From Geothrix sp. PMB-07 (GTDB lineage Bacteria > Acidobacteriota > Holophagae > Holophagales > Holophagaceae): DNA of 64,000 nucleotides. The notes below the pieces were generated by a model, which had not been told where the DNA came from, ran no database searches, and saw nothing but the letters and a program-made list of their open reading frames with translations. Position 1 is the first letter of the stretch, and each line of letters begins with the position of its first letter. The stretch is taken from the NCBI RefSeq assembly GCF_030758935.1, contig NZ_CP132333.1, forward strand, positions 3,410,992 to 3,474,991. The letters are read 5' to 3'. The translations under genes and the position numbers were made by a program. Shown here in pieces: positions 25,715 to 33,844 of the stretch.

Positions 25715-28315
25715 TCAGTCCTGCGCGGGGATGTTCCAACCCGCGAGACGGACGCGCGGCGTCTGGCCCCTCAGGTCGGCGGGATCGAAGCGCACGCGCA
25801 CGGTCCTCGATTCATGGGGCGGGATGGACAGGTAGTTGTCATCCCAGAGCGCCGAACGGACCTCGCCCTTGCCAGGCCCCTGGACCAGGCCCAGCTCCAA
25901 GAAGAAGGCCAGGTGATCGCTGGCGTTGGTCAGCGTGATGGTGCCGATGCCTTTCTGGAATTGGGAGGCCACCTTCACCTGGGCCTGGGGCAGGGTGCTC
26001 AGGCCCTTGAAGTCGGCGAAGGCGGTGTTCGGCGTCATGAACCAGGTGGCGTGGGCATCGTCCAGGGTGTCCGGTGAGGTGGACAGCCAGTAGAAGTTGT
26101 CCGCCACGGGCGCGCCGTTCTCTGAAAGCTGCAGGTCAAGGAAGTAGAGAGGCGACCCTGCATCCACTGCCTTGAGGTCCAGCACCTGCGCCGAGGCCCC
26201 AGGTTCGCAGGCGACCGCTACCTCCTTCTCGAAGACCTTTGCCGAGGTGGCATTGAACATCCGCGCCTTCACCTTGAGGCCCGCGATGGGTGTGCGGGTG
26301 TCATTCACCACGTGCACCGTTTTCGCGGCGCGGTTGTAGACGACGTTGCGCGGCTGGCAGCCCTTGAGGGCACCGAAGTAGGCGCCGTTGGGCGTCAGGT
26401 AGTAGTCGTAGAGCTGCCAGTAGAGCTTGGGCCAGGAGGCGTTCAACATCCACTGCACCACGCCGGTGGCCTTGGGCTGGTTGACACCGAAGGCCTCGAA
26501 CATGGCGCGCATGCCTTCGTAGTTGGCGGCCTGGGCCTTGAAGGCGAATTCCTCCACCGAGGCGGCCTCGCCATAGCGGTGGCTGTAGGCGTTCAGATAG
26601 CGGTCCAGCGTGTTGAACTCGTGGCGCCCGCAGTGGAACTCCCAGGTCTTGTTCAGGGGCCACAGGTCCTTGGCCGGGATCATCTGCTTGAGTGAGGCGA
26701 GCGGCGGAATCTGCGGGCCTGGGCCCGTTTCGGTGTTGAAGCCATAGGCGCCACCGCGGGTGGTGTCCTCGAACCAGTAGTTGGGGGTCACGTAGTCGTA
26801 GGGCCCCAGCATCTTCACGCCGGTGGGTCCACTGAGGGCGCTGGTCCAGCTCTTGGTGGCGGCCAGGTAGGGCCGCGCCGGATCCAGTTCCTTCAGATCT
26901 GCGGCGTACTGTTTCTCGGCCTCGGGCCAGGGCAGTTTGTCACTGCCCAGCACCCACACCAGAATGCTGGGATGGTTGCGGAGCCAGCGCACCTGATCCC
27001 GCAGGTAGCTGGCGATGAGGCGGATTTCGTCAGGGGTTTTGGCAGCACCGAAGGTTTCGTCCTCCTGGGGTTTGCCCAGGTACTCGATCCACTCCCACTG
27101 GCAGCTCACGCCCACCATCACCAGCAGGCCCATGCGGTCCGCCAGGTTGTAGAGCTTCTGGCTGCTGCCCCAGAAGCCTTCGAGGCGCACCGTGTTGAGG
27201 TTCATGTGCTTGATGTGGCGGAACTGGGCTTCCAGGTTCTTCTCGTCTTCCCGCAGGAAGAGGTCGTCCACCCAACCACCGCCGCGGATGAGCACTTTGC
27301 GGCCATTGACGATGAAGCCCCGGTGGCCCTGCTCGTTCAGATAAGTGCCCACCTGGCGGATGCCGAAGCGTGTGCTGAAGGCGTCACTGCTGCTCTGGCT
27401 GGCCCCCTGCCCTGTCCGGACGGCGAGGTTCAACGTGTAGAGCTCGGGCTGCCCCAGGTTCACGGGCCACCACAAGCGCGGGTTCTGGATGCGAAGAACG
27501 GGCTGCGTTTCCGGCGAGAAGGTGAGGGCCTTCCTTTCCTTGGGCCCCAAGCTGTAGGACACCTTGAAATGGATGGCGCCGATGTCTCCAGTGATGTCGC
27601 CGGAAACCGTTCGGGCTTCATGGTTCACCAGGTCGGAGGTGATGGTGAGGCGGGATTCCTTCAGGGTGGCGAGATCCACCTCGCTGCGGACATAGACGTT
27701 CTCGAGAGAAACAGCGCCCGAGCGGCGGAGCTTCACCTCGCGGAAGAGGCCCATGTTGCGATCCTGGGGTTCAGGATTCCAATCCACGAAGCCCATGAAG
27801 AAATCGCCCTTCTCCGGCGGATGCACCTGGATGGCCAGAGCGTTCGCGCCTTCCTTGAGGTGGGCGGTGATGTCGAGATCAAAGGTGCGAAAGGTTCCGT
27901 AGACCGCATCCCTGCCCGCGATCTGCTGACCATTGAGCCAGACATCGGCGCGGTAGTTGACGCCATCCAGAAGCAGCCTCGTGTGCAACCGTTTCTGGGC
28001 CGCCGCCACCATGAACTCGGTGCGGTACCACCAAGCCTCCTGGAAAGGCAATGCAGAGATGGCCTCCAGGTTCTTCCCCATGTAGGGATCCCGGTACACG
28101 CCCGCATCCACCAGCGCACCCATGACCGTGGCGGGAACCCTGGCCTTGATCCAACCGGCGGGCTTGAAACCCGCGACGGAAAGCCCCGTGGCCGGGCCAG
28201 CCTTGGAGGCGGCCTGGATGGACCAACCTCCACTCAGCACCGACGTCCCGGTGTCAGGGACGCCGCCGAACAGCAGCGTCCCGAACAGCCACAGGGCCAA
28301 CCATCGCTTGAACAT
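25715..28315 (-). CDS. GH2 exo-beta-D-glucosaminidase (exochitosanase type)
   Basis: This 866-residue protein has a signal peptide (MFKRWLALWLFGTLLFGG). GH2 modules run in order: sugar-binding (about 25-200, with KARVPATVMGALVDAGVYRDP), beta-sandwich (about 205-320), TIM barrel (about 325-620), and C-terminal beta domains. The acid/base position reads LGSDKLP (Asp459) in place of the usual Asn-Glu, and the nucleophile is Glu529 in FNTETGPGP, 70 residues later. The Ser-Asp signature and the surrounding GPYDYVTPNYW and GVVQWMLNASW segments match characterised exo-beta-D-glucosaminidases such as Amycolatopsis CsxA. It should release GlcN from chitosan oligomers in the periplasm. A plain beta-mannosidase is the alternative but would normally keep Asn-Glu. 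Confidence 0.88.
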   Translation of the reverse strand: MFKRWLALWLFGTLLFGGVPDTGTSVLSGGWSIQAASKAGPATGLSVAGFKPAGWIKARVPATVMGALVDAGVYRDPYMGKNLEAISALPFQEAWWYRTEFMVAAAQKRLHTRLLLDGVNYRADVWLNGQQIAGRDAVYGTFRTFDLDITAHLKEGANALAIQVHPPEKGDFFMGFVDWNPEPQDRNMGLFREVKLRRSGAVSLENVYVRSEVDLATLKESRLTITSDLVNHEARTVSGDITGDIGAIHFKVSYSLGPKERKALTFSPETQPVLRIQNPRLWWPVNLGQPELYTLNLAVRTGQGASQSSSDAFSTRFGIRQVGTYLNEQGHRGFIVNGRKVLIRGGGWVDDLFLREDEKNLEAQFRHIKHMNLNTVRLEGFWGSSQKLYNLADRMGLLVMVGVSCQWEWIEYLGKPQEDETFGAAKTPDEIRLIASYLRDQVRWLRNHPSILVWVLGSDKLPWPEAEKQYAADLKELDPARPYLAATKSWTSALSGPTGVKMLGPYDYVTPNYWFEDTTRGGAYGFNTETGPGPQIPPLASLKQMIPAKDLWPLNKTWEFHCGRHEFNTLDRYLNAYSHRYGEAASVEEFAFKAQAANYEGMRAMFEAFGVNQPKATGVVQWMLNASWPKLYWQLYDYYLTPNGAYFGALKGCQPRNVVYNRAAKTVHVVNDTRTPIAGLKVKARMFNATSAKVFEKEVAVACEPGASAQVLDLKAVDAGSPLYFLDLQLSENGAPVADNFYWLSTSPDTLDDAHATWFMTPNTAFADFKGLSTLPQAQVKVASQFQKGIGTITLTNASDHLAFFLELGLVQGPGKGEVRSALWDDNYLSIPPHESRTVRVRFDPADLRGQTPRVRLAGWNIPAQD

Positions 28316-28351
28316 CCTGTCTCCTTGCTTTCGACAGCGTCAGATCTGCCT

Positions 28352-29767
28352 TCAGGCGAGGGCCGGAAGGCTGGCGGCGGCCACGGCCTGGCCCACGCGA
28401 CGGCTCTTTTCGTCGGGCAGGAAGATGGAGATGGCCTTGGCGACCTCCGGGAATTCCGCCGCCAGAATCTCCTTGGCCTTGGCGAGGATGATCTCGCCGC
28501 CCTCGCCGGAGGTGACGCGGCCCAGGATCATGGCGTGCTCCATGTCGTAGAACTCGGCATACCAGGGCAGCGTGTAGCCCAGGTAGGTGCCGATGGTCTC
28601 GAAGATGGCGCGGGCCGCGGAGTCACCCTTGGCCATGAGGGCCTGCACTTCCTTCAGGCGCTCGGGCAGGCCCATGTCCGCGGGGAAGCTGAGGCCCGCG
28701 GGGCCCGCCAGCTTGTCCACGGCCTGCTGGGAGAAGTAGGCGGCGCCCACGCCGGGGTTGCCGGACCAGTCGTCCGTGCCTGCGGTGGGATTGGCGTCCA
28801 CGGTGCTGAAGGCCAGCTCGTTCAGCCAGCCCGTGATCTTGCCGTTGCGATCGAGGAAGCCCACGGCCTCGCTCGATCCCAGCGCAATGCCCAGGATGCC
28901 GTTCTTCTCCAGCGAGAGGCCGCCGGCCAGGGCCGTGACATCGCCATCGTTGATGACTTCGAGGGGCACCTTCCACTCCTCGCGCAGCTTCAGGAAGATG
29001 GGGCTCACGTCCTGCAGGAAGCGCTCCTTGGGCACGGCGCGGAAGAGCGAGGCCACCATCACCTGGTTGTCCACCAGGATGCCCGCGGAGGAGCCACCGA
29101 TGGCGTCCAGGCGCGGCATGTGGGAGGCGGCGAGCTTGAAGCCGTCGTTGATGCACTTGTAGTGGTAGGCGGGGTCAGCTTCGGTCTTGGGCGTCCAGGG
29201 AATCTCGGTGCTGAAGACCACTTCGCCATCCACCACCGCGGCCACCTTGTAGTCGCTGGCGCCCAGATCGAAGCCGATGCGGCAGCCCTTCAGGTTGCCG
29301 CCCAGGGTCAGGGCTCCCTTCCCAGCAGGGGCGATGTCGGCGGGGTTCTTCACCACCACTTCAAAAGGGCGGTTGAAGGCCTGGCCCATGATCTCCCGCT
29401 CGAACTTCCACGGGCCGTCCACGCTGTACTCGGCCACGATGGCGTCGCAGAGCGCCTTGGGGCCGCCCACGGACACGCGCCAGCCACCACACACCCAGAG
29501 CAGGCCATTGACCATCCAGGACACGTAGCGAAGGTTGTCCACGTCCCGCCCAGCAGCCAAGGGGAAGACTTTCAATTCGAGCCGGGCCACGCTGCCCGAG
29601 TTCTGCTCAAGCCCCACCACCAGGGTTTCGTGGCTGCCGTGGGCGGCCAGGGCCTTGCGGTAGTTCTTCACACCCAGCGCCAGGGGCCGATAGTCGGGAT
29701 CCAGCGCCAGGGGCTTGGCCAGGGGCACATTGAAGAGACTGCTGGGGAAGGTTTCGTGGTGGAACAT
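28352..29767 (-). CDS. ROK/ASKHA-like protein with unusual N-terminal domain
   Basis: This 471-residue protein starts at ATG 29767 with TGAGG upstream, seven bases after the GH20 stop; upstream ATGs would overlap GH20. Residues about 1-165 are an unrecognised domain (LVVGLEQNSGSVARLELKVF, RYVSWMVNGLLWVCGG). Residues about 170-420 are an actin-like ATPase: CRIGFDLGASDYKVAAV, then VINDGDVTALAGG and ILGIALGSSEAVG. The usual DxGGT is DLGAS and the zinc motif is absent. It may be an unusual sugar kinase, or a sugar-sensing or mutarotating protein. Its conserved place inside the operon points to a role in amino-sugar catabolism. I would not name a substrate. Confidence 0.7.
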   Translation of the reverse strand: MFHHETFPSSLFNVPLAKPLALDPDYRPLALGVKNYRKALAAHGSHETLVVGLEQNSGSVARLELKVFPLAAGRDVDNLRYVSWMVNGLLWVCGGWRVSVGGPKALCDAIVAEYSVDGPWKFEREIMGQAFNRPFEVVVKNPADIAPAGKGALTLGGNLKGCRIGFDLGASDYKVAAVVDGEVVFSTEIPWTPKTEADPAYHYKCINDGFKLAASHMPRLDAIGGSSAGILVDNQVMVASLFRAVPKERFLQDVSPIFLKLREEWKVPLEVINDGDVTALAGGLSLEKNGILGIALGSSEAVGFLDRNGKITGWLNELAFSTVDANPTAGTDDWSGNPGVGAAYFSQQAVDKLAGPAGLSFPADMGLPERLKEVQALMAKGDSAARAIFETIGTYLGYTLPWYAEFYDMEHAMILGRVTSGEGGEIILAKAKEILAAEFPEVAKAISIFLPDEKSRRVGQAVAAASLPALA

Positions 29768-29774
29768 GGCTACC

Positions 29775-31553
29775 TCATTGGGCATGGAGGGTGGTGATGG
29801 GTCGGGCATGCAGGTCATAGCCCTTGGGACCGGATAGGGGACGGAAGGTCACATCCAGCGCCTCCAGGCGTCGGAGATCCTCCCGCAGGCGGGGCAGGAA
29901 CGCCTCCAGGCTGCGGCCTTCCCGAGGGGACCAGAGTACCTCCGCGAGCGCGGCCAGACGTGGCCAAAGCATGTATTCCACATGCCGCGGCGTGGGCTGG
30001 TACTCGGTCCAGATCTGGGCCTGGGCGCCAAGGATGTGGTGCCGGGCGGCCTCGTCGAGACCGGCGGGAACCGGTTCATAGGCGTAGACCTGCTCCAGGG
30101 TGAGCAACCCACCGATGGTGTAGGGCTCGGGCCCCTTGCTCTGGTAGTGGTCGAAGTAGGTCTGATCGATGGGGGTCGCCACCACGTCATGGCCTTCCCG
30201 CGCGGCCTTGGCCACCAGGTCGCCCCGGTTCCAGGCCATGATCGCCGCCTCCCGGTCGATGCCGCCTTCCATGATCTCGTCCCAGCCGATGATGGCCCGT
30301 CCCTTGGCGGCCAGATGCAGGACCACCTGCCGAATGAACCAGCTCTGGAGCTTGAGCAGGGCGGGATGGTCTGCAGCTTCGCCCTTTTCATTGCGGTAAC
30401 CCTGAAGGTCCTCCAGGGTGGCCTTGGCTTCCAGCAGCCCGAGGGCCTTCATCCGCGCCAGGGCCGCCTCGCTCTGAGCCCACTCACCCTTGGGGCATTC
30501 GTCCCCGCCAATATGGATGTAGTGGGAGGGGAACAGCGCCACCACCTCGTCCAACACATCCCTGAGAAAGGCCTGAGTCTTGTCGCTCACGTTGAAGGTG
30601 CTGGGAAACACGCCAAAGTTGCCAACCACCTCCACCTTCCGCTCGGGGAAGTTGCCCAGGTCGGGATAGGCCGCCACGGCGGCGCTGCTGTGGCCGGGCA
30701 TCTCGATCTCGGGAACGATGGTGATGAAGCGGTCCGCGGCGTACTGCACGATCTCGCGAACATCCTCCTGGGTATAGAACCCACCGTGCGGCACATTGTC
30801 GTAGGGGAGAATCACCTGGTGGTCGTCCCGGTTGGCGTAGGGGATTACGGTGGCCTTGCGCCAGGCACCGACCTCCGTCAGGCGGGGGTATTTCTTGATT
30901 TCGAGGCGCCAGCCCTGGTCGTCCGTCAGATGCCAGTGGAAGACATTGAGCTTATGCAGGGCCATCAGATCCAGGTGCTTTTTGATGAAGGCCTTGGGCA
31001 TGAAGTGGCGGGAGACATCCATATGGTTGCCGCGCCAGGCGAAACGGGGGCTGTCCTCAATGATCTGGGCTGGAACCTGCCAAGCCACCCCCGTCACCCG
31101 GGCTTCGCGGAACACCTGGGGCGGAAGCAACTGCCGAAAGGTCTGGAGACCATAGAAGAGACCTGCCGGTTTTGAGGCCTCGATCCGTACCCGCTCAGGC
31201 CTGACCTCCAGGCGGTAGCCTTCATCTCCCAGGGCAGACCGGGAGGGATCCAGCACCAGCGCGATGGTTCCCACGTCTTCTTTGGGCACCAGGGCCAGAT
31301 CCAACCCGGTGGCTGGATGAAGGTACTGCCGCAGTTGCTCGGCCAACCCCTTTGTCTGGTTTCCAGCGCAAATCCGGGTCTGGGCCCCCAGGTTGAAAGT
31401 GCCCGCCAAGGGGGTGCGAACCCGGGGTTTCGGAAGAATTTCCTGGGCTTCCAGGTTCGATGCGATCAAAAAAGCGGTTGGAACAATAAAAAATAAACCC
31501 TTTATTAACTTTTGCTTGAAAGCAATTAGCCAAAAGTTCCGGAAATTTTTCAT
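29775..31553 (-). CDS. GH20 beta-N-acetylhexosaminidase
   Basis: This 592-residue exported enzyme starts at ATG 31553; a GTG at 31583 is possible. A signal peptide follows an unusually AT-rich N-terminal coding stretch. The GH20b domain (about 45-165) precedes the GH20 barrel: FAWRGNHMDVSRHF, LNVFHWHLTDDQGWRLEIK, PEIEMPGHSSAAVAAYP, and the catalytic Asp-Glu pair at 351-352 in HIGGDECPKGEW. Barrel residues WDEIMEGG and AQIWTEY also match. It removes terminal GlcNAc from chitooligosaccharides by substrate-assisted catalysis. It is the first gene of the operon, divergent from the ROK repressor. Confidence 0.95.
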   Translation of the reverse strand: MKNFRNFWLIAFKQKLIKGLFFIVPTAFLIASNLEAQEILPKPRVRTPLAGTFNLGAQTRICAGNQTKGLAEQLRQYLHPATGLDLALVPKEDVGTIALVLDPSRSALGDEGYRLEVRPERVRIEASKPAGLFYGLQTFRQLLPPQVFREARVTGVAWQVPAQIIEDSPRFAWRGNHMDVSRHFMPKAFIKKHLDLMALHKLNVFHWHLTDDQGWRLEIKKYPRLTEVGAWRKATVIPYANRDDHQVILPYDNVPHGGFYTQEDVREIVQYAADRFITIVPEIEMPGHSSAAVAAYPDLGNFPERKVEVVGNFGVFPSTFNVSDKTQAFLRDVLDEVVALFPSHYIHIGGDECPKGEWAQSEAALARMKALGLLEAKATLEDLQGYRNEKGEAADHPALLKLQSWFIRQVVLHLAAKGRAIIGWDEIMEGGIDREAAIMAWNRGDLVAKAAREGHDVVATPIDQTYFDHYQSKGPEPYTIGGLLTLEQVYAYEPVPAGLDEAARHHILGAQAQIWTEYQPTPRHVEYMLWPRLAALAEVLWSPREGRSLEAFLPRLREDLRRLEALDVTFRPLSGPKGYDLHARPITTLHAQ

Positions 31554-31677
31554 CTTCCACCTTTTTTCTTTGACTTGCCTCACCCTGCCTATAAGATGGT
31601 TTTCACTTCAAAGTTACCCGATTAATAAGTTCAATGCACTAACAAAGCAGTGAAAAATCTTCGGCGCCCTGAGGCCC
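31554..31677. promoter_or_regulatory. AT-rich divergent promoter/operator region of the amino-sugar operon
   Basis: This 124-bp region separates the leftward operon from the rightward ROK repressor and is far richer in A+T than its surroundings. It contains TATAAG (31590-31595), TAATAA near 31624-31629, the small palindrome ACTTCAAAGT (31605-31614), and a distant inverted pair TTTTCACT (31600-31607) / AGTGAAAA (31649-31656). ROK repressors bind palindromic AT-rich operators, so these are candidate sites. The exact promoter hexamers are not clear. Confidence 0.5.
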
Positions 31678-31985
31678 ATGAAAAAAGCCACGCACCAAGC
31701 CACCAAGGAACACAACACGACCCTCGTGTTGAAGACCATCTACCACGACGATCAGATCAGCCGCGCCGACATCGCCCGCACCACCAGCCTCACCCGCACC
31801 ACCGTCTCCGAAATCGTCACCGAGCTGATCGGAACCGGCCTGGTCAAAGAGACCGGCATCGCCCCCTCCACCATCGGAAAACCCGCCATCTACGTCGATT
31901 TCGACGCTCACGCCCGCCAGCTCATCTGTGTCGATCTCAGCGGCGACGAGTTCCAAGGCGCCCTGGTCAATCTCAAGGGCGATGT
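31674..31985 (+). repeat. 312-bp exact direct repeat, copy A
   Basis: Read base by base, 31674-31985 is identical to 38858-39169. It covers the start codon and the whole DNA-binding domain of the ROK repressor. Identity begins only four bases before the ATG; the upstream regions are unrelated. Further exact blocks are 32199-32327 and 32719-32858. Confidence 0.9.
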
Positions 31986-32862
31986 GCTTCTCCGCCATGC
32001 CCTGCCCGTGGAGGGCCGCAAAGGCGAGGCCGCCTTGCAACTGGCCCACCGCCTGGTCGAAGGGCTGTGGGCCGAGGCAACGGTCCCCGTCCTCGGCATC
32101 GGCATCGGAACGCCCGGCCCTGTGGATACGGAAAAGGGCATCATCCGCCAGGCCGTGAACCTCGGCTGGACGAACCTGGATCTGCGCGAAAGCCTAGGCG
32201 GGCGCTACAACGTGCCCATCCACATCGCCAACGACAGCCACGTGGCTGCCCTGGCGGAATGCGCCTACGGCGGCCACGGGCGCACCCCCAGCCTGGTGCT
32301 CATCAAGGTGGGCGAGGGCATCGGCTCGGGCATCGTCCTGAACGGCAACCTCCACACCGGCGATGGCTTCAGTGCCGGTGAGGTGGGACATCTCTGCGTC
32401 GTGTGCGAGGGGCGCCCCTGCCGCTGCGGCAACCTCGGCTGCCTCGAAACCGTGGCCAGCACCCCTTCCGTGCTTCAGCTCCTCAAGGAGCAGGCCCAGC
32501 GCGACCCCGCTGCGCCCTTGGGCCGGGCCCAGGCCTCCCGGGGGCTTTCCCTCGACCTGCTTCGGGAGGGCTCCGACGGCGGTGATTCGCAGGCCCGTGG
32601 CCTGGTGCGCGACCTGGGCACCCACCTGGGTGTCGTGGCCGCCAGCCTCGCCGGCGTGCTCAACGTCCACAAGATCATCCTCTCCGGCATGCCCAGCCTC
32701 TTTGGCGAACCTCTGCTGGAGGCCATGCGCGCCGAAATCCGCGCCCGCATCCTCCCCGAACAGGCCATGGAGACCCAGGTCTGCTTCTCCTCCATCGGCT
32801 CCGACATCGTCATCCAGGGCGCCTGCGCCCTCGTTCTCCGCAAAGAACTCAACCTTCCATGA
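31678..32862 (+). CDS. ROK family transcriptional repressor, copy 1 (NagC/Mlc-like)
   Basis: This 394-residue protein has an N-terminal winged helix (about 12-70: RADIARTTSLTRTTVSEIV, ending in GRP-like IGKPAIY) and a ROK domain from about 78. The sugar-site motif GIGIGTPGPVDTEKG, HIANDSHVAAL with the conserved Asn-Asp, GEGIGSGIVLNG, HxxGE (SAGEVGH) and the zinc motif CRCGNLGCLE are all present. It diverges from the GH20 operon and lies just upstream of the outer-membrane protein/receptor genes, so it probably represses both until an amino sugar binds. A near-copy lies 7184 bp downstream, with three blocks of complete DNA identity. Confidence 0.93.
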   Translation: MKKATHQATKEHNTTLVLKTIYHDDQISRADIARTTSLTRTTVSEIVTELIGTGLVKETGIAPSTIGKPAIYVDFDAHARQLICVDLSGDEFQGALVNLKGDVLLRHALPVEGRKGEAALQLAHRLVEGLWAEATVPVLGIGIGTPGPVDTEKGIIRQAVNLGWTNLDLRESLGGRYNVPIHIANDSHVAALAECAYGGHGRTPSLVLIKVGEGIGSGIVLNGNLHTGDGFSAGEVGHLCVVCEGRPCRCGNLGCLETVASTPSVLQLLKEQAQRDPAAPLGRAQASRGLSLDLLREGSDGGDSQARGLVRDLGTHLGVVAASLAGVLNVHKIILSGMPSLFGEPLLEAMRAEIRARILPEQAMETQVCFSSIGSDIVIQGACALVLRKELNLP

Positions 32863-33106
32863 GCGTTTTCCCCCCCTCCCTTTCCGGAGGCCCAGCCTCC
32901 CCCCACAAAGGAGAAACCATGAAGCTAACCCCCGGTCCAGCGCCCTTGGGTCTGACCGCACGCGCTTTTCGCTGCACCCCGACGCAGGAGGGCCGCGCCC
33001 TCCCATGTCCCCCCCCTCGGAGCTCGAACCCCTAGGGTCCTGCCCGAACCGATCCATTTTTATCCTTTCCCTTTTGGGCCTAAGCGCCCGTCGCAAGGAG
33101 GAATTC
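32863..33106 (+). other. 244-bp leader region upstream of outer-membrane protein gene
   Basis: The region contains a C-rich stretch, a well-placed ribosome-binding site with a short ORF (32919-33035), and then an AT-richer segment (ATCCATTTTTATCC near 33051-33064) before the AAGGAGGAATTC site of the outer-membrane protein gene. No intrinsic terminator is evident after the repressor, so read-through from it is possible. Confidence 0.35.
32919..33035 (+). CDS. Possible 38-residue leader peptide ORF
   Basis: ATG 32919 has AAAGGAG six bases upstream, a better site than many genes here. The peptide begins MKLTPGPAPLGLTARAF and is Pro/Arg-rich, ending in NP before TAG. It sits between the repressor and the outer-membrane protein gene and has no counterpart next to repressor copy 2. 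It could be a leader peptide, a remnant of a lost gene, or chance. The composition is not that of a typical conserved protein. Confidence 0.3.
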   Translation: MKLTPGPAPLGLTARAFRCTPTQEGRALPCPPPRSSNP

Positions 33107-33820
33107 ATGAAGGCATTCGCTCATATGAGCCGATGGTTCCTGGTCCTGGGAGCCGCCAGCTCCGTAGGCCTGATGGCCCAGGCTCCGGACAACGGCATTT
33201 CCACCGCGTTCAAGCTCCGTGCCGGCTACCAGGTCGCCTCGGCCAAGGATGGCCTCGCCCAGCACCTGATGGGCTTCGGCCTTGAGGCCGGTTTCGGCCT
33301 CGGCTCTGGCCGCTTCACCACCGAACTGGGCTACATGATCAAGCCCGGCAACGAGTACCGGGTGGACCCCACCACCATTCCCCACGAGGCCGGCTTCACG
33401 CTGGATCCCTCCAATTCCGTGGAATCGCGCAAGAACAAGGTGGATGGCCTCACCCTGCGCCTGGGCTACGAAGGCGCCCTCGATGCCGACTGGAGCTGGC
33501 GCGCCGGCATCCAGCTGGGCGGCTCCAAGTTCACCCACCAGGTGATCGGACAGACCGGCTGGCTGGTGGGCACCACCAGCCAAGGCGCGGCCTATTACAC
33601 CGTGTCGGCCAAGAACGCCCTGGCCCCCAGCCCCTTCGCGGGCATGACCTACAACCTGAGCCCTTCGAGCGCGGTGGAATTCGGCGTGCTGCTGCAGTCC
33701 TTCACCGCCCTGGACTACCAGCATGTGGCCGGTTCCACCCCCGCCAACTCCAAGGACCAGATCGTGGAGCGCGGAAGGATGCTGCCCCACTTCGAAGCTG
33801 CCTACGTCTTCCGTTTCTAA
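33107..33820 (+). CDS. Outer-membrane beta-barrel protein
   Basis: This 237-residue protein starts at ATG 33107 with a perfect AAGGAGG site; a longer upstream frame is not used. The signal peptide ends near GLMAQAPD. Alternating hydrophobic strands (FGLEAGFGLGSGRFTTELGYMI, GLTLRLGYEGALDADWSWRAG) and the C-terminal AAYVFRF with terminal Phe are typical of small barrels assembled by BamA. It lies 24 bases before the TonB receptor gene, so it is probably co-expressed and involved in outer-membrane passage or binding of the same substrate. The exact function is unknown. Confidence 0.8.
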   Translation: MKAFAHMSRWFLVLGAASSVGLMAQAPDNGISTAFKLRAGYQVASAKDGLAQHLMGFGLEAGFGLGSGRFTTELGYMIKPGNEYRVDPTTIPHEAGFTLDPSNSVESRKNKVDGLTLRLGYEGALDADWSWRAGIQLGGSKFTHQVIGQTGWLVGTTSQGAAYYTVSAKNALAPSPFAGMTYNLSPSSAVEFGVLLQSFTALDYQHVAGSTPANSKDQIVERGRMLPHFEAAYVFRF

Positions 33821-33844
33821 CCAGGTCCTAGGAGCCCTTACATC

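Noticed and set aside
26972-29797. A 941-codon open frame on the + strand across the GH2 and ROK-like genes
   Set aside because: It spans two well-supported genes on the other strand and has low-complexity composition with no domain; long antisense frames are common at this GC content.
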